Of a stretch of DNA of 20,041 nt, positions 10,240-19,500 are shown one piece after another. Within the stretch, counting starts at the first letter, position 1, and each line of letters opens with the position of its first letter. The translations under genes were made by a program, and so were the position numbers. The notes beneath the pieces are model-generated. The model saw only the letters and a list, made by a program, of their open reading frames with translations, was not told where the DNA came from and ran no database searches. The DNA is from Azolla pinnata (taxonomy: Eukaryota > Streptophyta > Polypodiopsida > Salviniales > Salviniaceae): positions 1 to 20,041 of the forward strand of contig JBBBWG010012035.1 of NCBI GenBank assembly GCA_037176905.1, read 5' to 3'.

Positions 10240-11048
10240 GTGATTCTACGATATTCTATGTGATAAGGGAGTGGAAATAACCACCGTGATGCTTGAAAAT
10301 TCCATTTTAAACAACCATTCTCCGCACTATAAGCAAAGCAAATTCGATATCTTGCTTCTTGTTATAAATGGTTAATGGAAGAGTGGAGGCTAAATTTGGA
10401 GTAGGCCCTAAAATAGGTAAGAATGCCATGAATGGAAAGATTGAAAGTTAAAGGTCAAATGGGTATCTTTTATTACACCTTTTTTTTAACAAAAAAGGTA
10501 GTTAATTGTATGATTTTCAAAAAACTCTTCTCAAAGTCATGACTAAGTTGAAATTGATTCTCCTCGTAGTTTTTGATGAAAACAAAGCTCAAAAAAACAA
10601 AAAAACAAGCAACAAAAGCGCAACGATAATAGTCTCGAAGTCATCATGAAACGAATTCGGTGAATTTTAGAGCAAAATTTGGTGAAACACGTCAACAAGA
10701 GGTAGTTAGATTTCAAAACGAAAGAGAATTTTTGGAGTTTTTGTTTTGTTTTGTTTTTTAGGGATATTAACTTCCGCCGCTAATCTAGATCACCGCGTAG
10801 ATTTGTACTGAGAATTCAAACAAGATTATTGATGGGATTTCGTTCTCACGGATGATTATCATAAATTTTACATGAATTTGCCCACCACCCGCGCATCCAT
10901 TCATTTTCCTGATTTTTTGTTCCCGCTACATACTGCAAGAGATTAACCACCATGAATGAATTTTTCTTAAAAATCTGCCCGCAAGTCGACTTTGCTTGAT
11001 TGACACATTCGATTTCGTGAATGCAACAGAAAACGAGCGAATGCCAGA
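10240..11048. other. Intergenic DNA, no gene recognised
   Basis: AT-rich sequence with short A and T runs. No convincing coding exon, RNA gene or transposon end was found. Confidence 0.55.
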
Positions 11049-11765
11049 TGCAATTAATACGCAAGGTTTTTGTTTTTTTTTTTGCAGGAAAGCTGATTGA
11101 TTGATTGCTCAGTATGCGGGCCGTGGGATGATTAGATCATCCTGCGTACCGCCTTTAACGCCATCGATAATTAGGGTTTTTTGAAAGCTGATTGATTGAT
11201 CAGTACGCAGGTCATGCGATTGCTCTGCATTAGGGGTTTTTGCGAAGGCGCTGATTGATTGATTAGTACTATGTGGGTTGGATAGATTTAATGCAATTGA
11301 TAAGAAGCAGGGTTTTTTGTTTTGTTTTGCAAAGCTGATTGATTGATCAGTATGCCGGTAATGTAATTGTATAGATGGAAGTATTCCGGTAATGCAATTG
11401 ATAAGTAGGGTTTTTTTTCGCAAAGCTGATCGATCGATCGGTATTCCGGTAATGTATAAATTTGATAACTAGGGTATTGGAAAGCGATCAGTTAGATGCT
11501 GGTAATGCTTATTGATAATTAGGGTTTCTTGCAAAGCGATCAGTTAGATGCTGGTAATGCTTATTGATAATTAGGGTTTTTTGCAAAGCGATCAGTTAGA
11601 TGCTGGTAATGCTTATTGATAATTAGGGTTCTTTGCAAAGCTGTTTGACTGATAATTAAGGCTTTTGGAAAGCTGATTAATCGATTAGCGGGTTTTCGCA
11701 AAGCTGTTTGACCGATAATTAAGGTTTTGGAAAGCTGATTAATTGATTAGCATGCTGCATGGTTG
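11049..11765. repeat. Degenerate telo-box-bearing minisatellite, ~12 units
   Basis: Units beginning (GC)AAAGC start at about 11089, 11184, 11244, 11331, 11422, 11481, 11533, 11585, 11637, 11669, 11700 and 11731. A typical unit reads AAAGCTGATTGATTGATCAG, a GGTAATGCAATTGATAA part, then TTAGGGTTTTTTGC. The three at 11481, 11533 and 11585 are each 52 bp and nearly identical. The units at 11637 and 11700 form a 63-bp higher-order pair. Several units end in a perfect or near-perfect reverse telo-box (TTAGGGTTT at 11171, 11519 and 11571). Related but more decayed sequence, with GATTGATTGATC and TTAGGG, continues to about 12020. Confidence 0.85.
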
Positions 11766-12020
11766 ATTGGATTTTTCGCGTTATGGCCGCCCAGGGCCTT
11801 CATCATGCGATTAATCGATAGTTACGGTGGATTTGCATAGCTCGATCGATCGATTATAAGCACGCATAATCTTCGCGTGTGGCCCAGCTGCAAACCTTCA
11901 TGCTGCAATCAATCAATAATTAGCAAAGCTAGATTGATTGATCATTAGCACATGCAATCAATCATTGATTAGGGTGGCTTTTATAGCAAAGCTCGATCGA
12001 TCGAATCGATTAGCATGCAT

Positions 12021-14661
12021 CATCTTCTACTCCAATACCACTAGACTGATAGAATAATTAGCAGATTGATCAGATTGAAGCTGCTTGCTTTCCATGGAAG
12101 GGAAACATCATAGGCTGACTTTGAAACTTAAACAAATCTTCCATCTGTACAAGAAAAGGAAAGAATCAGCAGCTCCAGCTGGATCACAAAAGCTCCGGCT
12201 TTGCATTAACTGGATCTCACCTGCTGCATTCAATTTCAATTGAATCCTGCGATATTATTATTATACGATCGATCGCTTGCTTTGCGCCAAATATTGCCGA
12301 CTAATGCCCCACTTGCATGGGGGCTCAATGCGGAAGTTTCGATTCCGTTGAGCAAAACGGATCGATCGGATTTCGGATCGATCTCTCCTCTCTAAGTATG
12401 ATTTCGAGTCGAGACGATCGATCGGATTGACGATTGACGATGCGAGGCCGATCGCCATCGAATTACGAATCGTCGGGGAATTGCTTTGACCACCGGCCAA
12501 TAGTAGCACCGAGTCAAGCTAAGCTTCCTTTGCAAGCGTGGATAGATCTGGATCGCAGCTGCATGCTCCCACCAACAAATTCTTCCCAGTTCACCAGAGT
12601 CAATGCCATGATCTGACCGATGCCAGTCGTGCGCAACGATCTGCACCAGCACTGAAAACCCCCGGGGCGCGAATGATCGTATCGTTCTAGTTGGCAAGGA
12701 TAAGGACCATCGGTTTGTTGACAGTTTAACATCCCAGATCGGAGTCCACAGCTGATCGCGTGTGGCTAGACGTTAATCTCCAACGCTTGCATCCCCATGG
12801 TTTCACTCGCGATGCCTCGTGGAAAGATGGCTCGAGGGATCGAATGAGCTAACTAATCGGCGCTAAACATCGGAATGGAATCCGGGAACGCAGACTGCGT
12901 AGGAATCGGAGAACTACTTACTGGGCTCTGTAGCTGACGACGTCGAAGCTGGCTAGCTAGCTAGCTACAAGCTGCAAGGATCAAACGTTCGCTACAACTT
13001 GCGACAAAAGCCATTCCTCGGAAGGGTTTGAATATGGAAGGATGCCAAAGCGAACAGTTAACACCAGATGCAGGCCTCGTAACAGTGACCTCGGGCGGGA
13101 GATCCAATGAAGAAGGGTTTTTACTTTCGCTCGTCTTGATCTCGCTTACTACTACTACTACAACTACAACTGTGTGCGAACATGCAGGTTGAGAGAGGTT
13201 GACAGTGATCCTTGCCTTGAGCCGATCGGATGATGGAAGCTGATGGAGTTGGACCGTGTGGCATAAAAGAAGCAGAGAAGATCTTTTTCTCCCTTCTTCT
13301 TCTTCTTCTTCTCGCGACGATGAACTGGAATAGGTCGACTGATGCTGGCCGCAGATCTAGCTGGTATTACTTCCTGCGCGAGCAGTTGGTTGGCGATGGA
13401 GGGCGACTGATCGGAACAGGCGTCGAGCAGTTGGTGGTGGCTTGGATCCACGACCGATTCACTCGGCGCTTGGGACAATCGATCGATCGATCGATCGATC
13501 TGTCAGTCATTGGTCTATAAGTTGAATTGGATTTGTGAGCTCTGATTGCACCACATGCTTTCCCCTCCCCCCTTCTCTCTCTCTCTCTGTTTCTTACCGA
13601 TGAAGCTTTTGCTGGTAGTGCGCAAGCAGATTAGCCGCACTCTGTTGACTTGTGAAGCGACAGGCGGTTGTTAGAGGAGGCCCCAGCTGAGTCCGATCTG
13701 TCGGTTCTTCCACCGAAGACCCGCTCGAGGCGCATTCTGAGCCTCATAATTTTTCGAAATCTCTTTCGCTCGTTCTCTCTGTATCGGATTCGGGGCCCCT
13801 GCCCTGATCCTCCAACATTTGCATGAATGCCAACGTATATATATATAATTTGTGTCGAGATCGAGCTCCCAATCGAGCTAAGGGGCAGTAACGTTTGTTT
13901 GCCTTCCAGAAAGAGCATTAATCAGATTGCTTGATCGGGTAATAAGCCGAGCTTAATTGGATCATTAGCACAAAACCCCGAGGGAGGGGTCCACTAATCA
14001 ATCAAGTAATGAATCAATCAATCGAGGGATTCAGTGATTAGGTCGAATACAACAATATTAGGTTGCAAATCGATTTGTTGGATGAGTTACTATGATGAAA
14101 ACATTTGATTATTTAAGAAGATGTGATCTTGTTTGGTTGTTTTAGTGAAATAAATGCGGAGCGCTACAATAAATGCCCGCCCTGATTAAGCGTCCAATTA
14201 TTAGCATTATTATTATTATGATTAAAAAGGCGAAGGAATTATAAATGTGTTGGGTGTTGTTCTCAAGGTCAAAAACGAAAAAACAAAAAGAAAAAAAGAA
14301 AAATTCTGGCATTTAATGCGCCTGGTTGTTGGAAGCGTCTTCTGTCTGTCTCTCTGTTTGTTGAGTTTGGTGGTCAAAAAAAAAAAAACAAAAAAAAAAA
14401 CAAAAATAAGAAGAATAAGAACAAAGGGCAGAAAAAAGGAAGATCTATAATTATGATCGGGAAGGGAATATGTAAGAAATAGGAAGAGTTTTTATTTATT
14501 ATTGTTTTTAAAAAAATGGCTTAAAAGTAAATTAATCTCGGGATTATGACCACGAGGATTGGCATTAATAGCATCATCGTCATCGTCATTAATTATTATT
14601 ATTATCTGTAGCTCCGCTATTTCTATTTATTAATGCGACTGAGGTAATATAATAACAGCAT
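12021..14661. other. Intergenic DNA, no gene recognised; scattered microsatellites
   Basis: No gene is supported. Visible simple sequence includes (CTA)n near 13148-13161, (CTT)n near 13294-13312, (ATCG)n at 13478-13501, (CT)n near 13573-13588, a short (TA)n near 13838-13850, and A-rich tracts at about 14276-14305 and 14376-14406. Open frames of up to about 105 codons occur but show no domain, and overlapping frames on both strands are similarly open. The motif CGATCGAT is frequent throughout. Confidence 0.55.
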
Positions 14662-14831
14662 AAATAATAATAATAGTAATAATAATAATAAGTAATAAGT
14701 ACGAATAATAACAATAGTAATAATAGGAGTAATAGTAGTAGTAGTAATAATAATAATAATAATAATAATAGTAGTAATACTAATAATAATAGTAGTAATA
14801 GTAATAATAATAATAATAATAGTAGTAATAC

Positions 14832-14862
<31 letters not shown>

Positions 14863-14883
14863 CATAATAATAATAATAATAAT
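14662..14883. repeat. Imperfect (AAT)n microsatellite with AGT/ACT variants
   Basis: About 220 bp of AATAATAAT with interspersed AGTAGT, ACT and ATC triplets, running directly into a (CTT)n tract. Long open frames on the minus strand here (poly-Ile) are produced by the repeat. Confidence 0.95.
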
Positions 14884-14884
14884 G

Positions 14885-15010
14885 CTTCTTCTTCTTCTTC
14901 TTCTTCCTCCTTCCTTTCTTCCGTGTTCCTTCTTCTTCCTTCTTCTCTCTGCAGATGCTCTGTGTTTCTCGCTGAAATCCTTCTTCTTCTTCTTCTTCTT
15001 CTGCACCAGC
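14885..15010. repeat. (CTT)n-rich pyrimidine tract upstream of GPAT
   Basis: (CTT)7 at 14885-14905 is followed by further CTT/CCT-rich sequence and a second (CTT)n at about 14982-15002. It may lie in the promoter or 5' leader of the GPAT gene, since plant promoters often carry pyrimidine patches. No convincing TATA box was seen. Confidence 0.75.
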
Positions 15011-15651
15011 CCCCGGCTCCTTCACCACCGCCCTGCGGCTCGCAGCAGCTCCAATCCGCCGCCATTCCTCTCCCACAGCTCGCTGCTGCCCTACTCCGTT
15101 CGTTCGATCGCCATCTTTCTTCCAATCCCCCGTCGTTTCTTGATCGATCCGCTCCCGCTTGCAGCTTCGCTGCTTTGCCTCCGCCGCCGCCGCCGCCATA
15201 GCCCGCAAGAACATTGATTTGATGGCATTCTCTGCGCCATAGCCACGCCGAGGATGCAGCACAAGAGACGGGAGGCGGATGAAATCGTCGTCTGCTGAGC
15301 TGATCGATTCCCTTGGATCCCTTCCATCAGAAAAACCCAGCCATTAGTCTCCTGCTCCGGCCCCTTGGATTCTCGATTCCCGCTTCTGCGCCTTCGCCCG
15401 TTTGCGCTCGGAATGAGCCTTCTAACTCGCGCCATGTCCTTATAATCCCCCTCTTTGCTGCCTCTCTCCCGCCCGCCGCCGCCGTCTTGCTACTGACAGA
15501 TAATAGATACCTCTCCAGTGCAGGCGAGAAGCTCCGTCGGCCGACGGCCGTCTTGCAACGCAGCGCGACGCGCCTGTGCTTCGATCGCCGCCGCGGCTCC
15601 GGGGAAATCTAGTGGCAGCAGCAGCAGCAGCAGAGCTCTCCCTCCCCAACA
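15011..15651 (+). other. Presumed promoter / 5' leader of the GPAT gene
   Basis: GC- and C-rich sequence without a supported upstream gene. An in-frame TAG at 15610 and the absence of an in-frame ATG between it and 15652 fix the start codon of the downstream gene. A (CAG)n run at about 15613-15632 lies in the leader. The transcription start could not be located. Confidence 0.5.
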
Positions 15652-16481
15652 ATGCAGGAGAATCACTTGAGCATCATCCTGCAATCCATCGGCTTCTTCT
15701 TCCATGCGTGCCTGTCGGAGCTCAAAGGCGTGACCAGCGCGGTGAGCCGGCACAGCCACAGCATCGCGAGGCGCCATGGATCAGCATCGCCACCGCCGTC
15801 GCAATCAGCATCGCCAGCGGCGATGGCGATGGCATCGGCAGGGAAGCCCGGCAGCAGCAGCAGCAGATCGAGCCGCTGCGCATACGAGACGCTGGACAAG
15901 TACACACCGCTTCCATCTTCGTCGTCGTCGTCGTCGTCCTCCGACGCAGCAGCAGCAGCAGCAGCAGAGGCGGAGGAGGAGGACGAAGCGGGCGAGAAGA
16001 TGGTGGTGATCGAGGAGCTTCACGGCGTGCTGACGAGGTCGAGCAGCGCGTTCCCGTACTTCATGCTGGTGGCGTTCGAGGCGGGCTCGCCGCTGCGCGG
16101 GCTGCTGCTGCTGCTGTGCTACCCGGCGATAGCGATGGTGGGGGCGTGGGCGTCGCAGGCGATGGCGCTGAAGCTGCAGATCTTCGTGGCGATGGCGGGG
16201 CTGAGGAACAGGGAGCTGGAGGGCGTGGGGAAGGCGGTGCTGGCGAGGTTCTACCTGGAGGACCTGCACCCGGGCGCCTTCAGGGCGATGAAGCGCTTCC
16301 GCCGCCGCTGCGTGCTCACCTTCTTCCCGCGCCTCGTCGTGGAGCCGCTCCTGCGCGAGTACCTCGGCGTCGAGCTCGTGCTGGGGACGGAGCTCTACAG
16401 CTTCCATGGCTTCTGCTGCGGCTTCGGCCCCGCCCTACTGCTCGACGGCCGCCGCAAGCGCGACGCGCTGCACAGCGCCCT

Positions 16482-16513
<32 letters not shown>

Positions 16514-19500
16514 GCAGCAGCAGCTGCCTCCACCATCGCCAGCAGCTTCTGCAGCCTGCAGCGGGATCCTCGCCCTCATCGCCATCGCCTGATTCTTCCC
16601 TTCCTTCGCCATCGCCATCGCCTGATTCTTCCCTTCCATCGCCATCGCCATCGCCCTCGCCCAAACCCTACCTCGGCCTGTCCAGCGCCGCCGCTCCTTA
16701 CCCTCACTGTGGCCACACCCTCTCGCTCTGCAAGGTAAGCGCCGCTCGCCATCTTTTCATCGTGATTCCAACCCATTCATTCCTTGCTTCATTCGCTTGA
16801 TCACCATCGTCACCATCGTCACCATCATCGTCACCATCGTCACCATCATCGCCACCATCGTCACCATCATCGTCACCATCGTCACCATTCATCGTCACCG
16901 TCGTCATGATCATCCTCGATCAACGTCGGGTCACGGCAGCGCGGGGCTGCTGTGTCGTGTGCACATCGGTGATTCTGCTGAAACTGTTTGAATCCAGAGC
17001 TCACGCATCCGCCGTTTCGGCCGGATTGGGCTTATCATGGCTGTAGGGGGTTGATCAGCATGGGAATTACGTCACCATCGTCATCATCACCGTCACACCC
17101 GTCATCACCACCAGTACCATCGTCATCATCACCGTCTCACCATCACCACCATCATTCATCACCATGCCCACCGTCACCATCATCACCATCGTCATCAGCA
17201 TCGTCACCATCGATCATCATAACCACCATCGTCACATCGTCATCATCATAACCACCATTGTCATCATCACCATCACCACCATCACCACCATCACCACCAT
17301 CACCACCATCGTCATCCTCACCATCGCCAGCACCACATCACCATCATCAGTACCCCCGCCATCATGATCATCACCATCGCCACAATCATAATCATCACCA
17401 TCATCATCACCACCACCATCATCATCATCATCTTCACCATCATCACCATTCTCACCATTACCACCGCTATCACCACCATCGTCACCATTCTCACCATTAC
17501 CACCGCTATCACCACCATCGTCACCATCGTCTCCACCATCACCAGCATTACCATCATCACCATCATCACCATTCTCTTCTTCTCTCGTCTTCACACCATA
17601 ATCCTCATCCTCATCACCGCCACCGTCATCATCCTCTGCTGGACCACCATCACCATCTTCATCACCGTCATCGACATCGTCTTCATCACCTTCTTCGTCT
17701 CCACCATCATCATCACCATCATCATCATCATCATCACCATCATCATCATCTTCTGCATCACCACCACCATCATCATCATCACCACCCTTCCTCTTCCTCC
17801 TCCTCCTCCTCCTCCTCCTCTTCCTACTGAGAATCACCTAAAATCATGGCGGATGGGGATTGCCTTTCTGTCGGGGACTCGGGGCTCCTTTTATTTACCC
17901 ACCGACGTAAAATCTGAGGGTACTGCATGCAGATCAAGATTGTGAAGGGGTTTGTTCCGCCATGATTGATCTGCAGCAGGAGCAGCTTAAAAATTAGGGA
18001 AGAAGAAGGCTGGGGTGGGGGCATTTACTGGTCTTTTTTTTTCTTTCTTTCTTTCTTGTTTGGGCGGGCGGCCATTGATATGAATCTCTTCTGGTTGGCC
18101 ACCCTTTTCCCAGCCTTTTGTTTTACGGTTGGGTTTCTTTTTTCACCCACCATAGCCATGCCACAGGTTTTCACCCGCATCGTCCATGTCTGCTGTAGCA
18201 GCAGTAGAGTAAGTAAGCGGCCTTTCTTTCTTTACCACCACCGGCCGGCCCATAGATGAGGATAGACAAGAAGATGGAGCAGAGTGGATCGATCGATCAT
18301 CAGAAGCCTCTCTTTCCTCTCCAGTTTTCCACCCTTTTTCTCTTTCTATTTACCGGGGAGCCGCCGGTGGGCGGATGAGCAGCGCCACCGTATTGAAGAA
18401 TCATTAACGCAATCAATCAATCCATGAGGATGGATATATATATGGGTATAGGACGGATAGATATTGGACGGATGATCATGAGCAGTCACGATCACGGGCA
18501 CGGGATGGATGGATGGATAGGATGGATAGGTAGGATGGATTAGGAAGAACGGTTCATGAGCATGGACTTTGATTTGTGCATGGACTCGGAGTGAAAGAAT
18601 GGAGGATCAGAAAATCAAGGAATGCGCATTCCCCGAGTATGGATCGTGTTAGGATGAGATGCGTTGCGCATCGATGAGACGATTCGATTCGATTCGACAA
18701 AAGCCATAAGCCGGGCGTTTGAAAGCGAAATATATTAACATGGGGCCGACAAGAAGTCGGGTCGAATCGATTCCAGTCTCATCGAAATTGGAATCGATGT
18801 GCAGCTTATTATTATGAGCTGGGCTGAATCACATCGAAATCGGAATCGATGTGCTTCTTCCTATTATAAGCTGGGCTGAATCACATCGAAATCGGAATCG
18901 ATGTGCTCATTATTATTATTATGAGCTGGGCTGAAGCTTCGATGCGCGAATTTTGTTCTGTTTTTGTTGTTGTTGTTGTTGTTGTTGTTGTTGGGGGGAT
19001 TTGATAATGCAACAATGCAGGAAGGGTACGTGGTGCCGCCGGCAGCACCGGGCGCGGCGGTGGCGAGGGAGGAGTACGAGAAGCCGCTGATCTTCCACGA
19101 CGGGCGGCTGGTGCGGAGGCCGACGCCGGCGGCGGCGGCGGTGGTGTTCCTGTGGTTCCCGATCGGGCTGGTGCTGGCGGTGGTGCGGCTGACGGTGTGG
19201 TCGCTGCTGCCGTACGAGGTGTCGGTGCCGATGGCGGCGATGCTGGGGGTGAGTCTGCGGGTGCGGGGGGCGCCGCCGTTGGTGGACGAATCATCGAAGG
19301 ATGAGGAGGATGAGGAGGAGGAGGAGGAGGAGGATGAGGAGGAGGATTGGAAGAAGGATGATGGGTCGAAGGGCGGGTGCGGTGGCGATGAGGATTCGGG
19401 GCTGGATCGATCATCGAAGGAGGAGGAGGACGACGACGATCGGAAGCTGGATCGATTGTGGAAGGAGGGCAACGACGATCGGATTCGGCTGGATCATCGA

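Larger units (their letters stand above)
16735..19020 (+). other. GPAT intron 1 (2,286 bp), microsatellite-rich
   Basis: The 5' site is CTCTGCAAG|GTAAGC and the 3' site AACAATGCAG|GAAGGG. Removing it joins HTLSLCK to EGYVVPP in frame, at the position where the family reads LCK-E/GY. About half of the intron is (CAT/CAC)n sequence. The rest holds a GGAT-rich block, a 52-bp triplicate and a (GTT)n run beside the 3' splice site. Confidence 0.92.

Noticed and set aside
11089..11765. Possible CRISPR-like array, given regularly spaced repeats
   Set aside because: The repeats are contiguous and degenerate with no unique spacers, and the sequence is clearly plant nuclear DNA.
12261..13520. Several 70-104-codon frames on both strands
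   Set aside because: No recognisable domains, no consistent splice signals, and overlapping frames are comparably open.
13838..13850. TATATATATA as a TATA box for GPAT
   Set aside because: It is about 1.8 kb upstream of the start codon, beyond the (AAT)n/(CTT)n block, and looks like a short dinucleotide run.
14623..15262. Minus-strand poly-Ile and poly-Tyr frames with Lys/Arg-rich tails
   Set aside because: They arise from the (AAT)n and (CTT)n microsatellites and have no conserved domain.
15576..16592. 338-codon plus-strand open frame over GPAT exon 1
   Set aside because: It is an out-of-frame shadow caused by high GC content. The conserved GPAT motifs lie in the frame starting at 15652.
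17232..17945. Long poly-His, poly-Asp, Ile/Thr and Met/Val open frames
   Set aside because: They are products of the (CAT/CAC)n repeat, which lacks stop triplets in several frames; the region is intronic.
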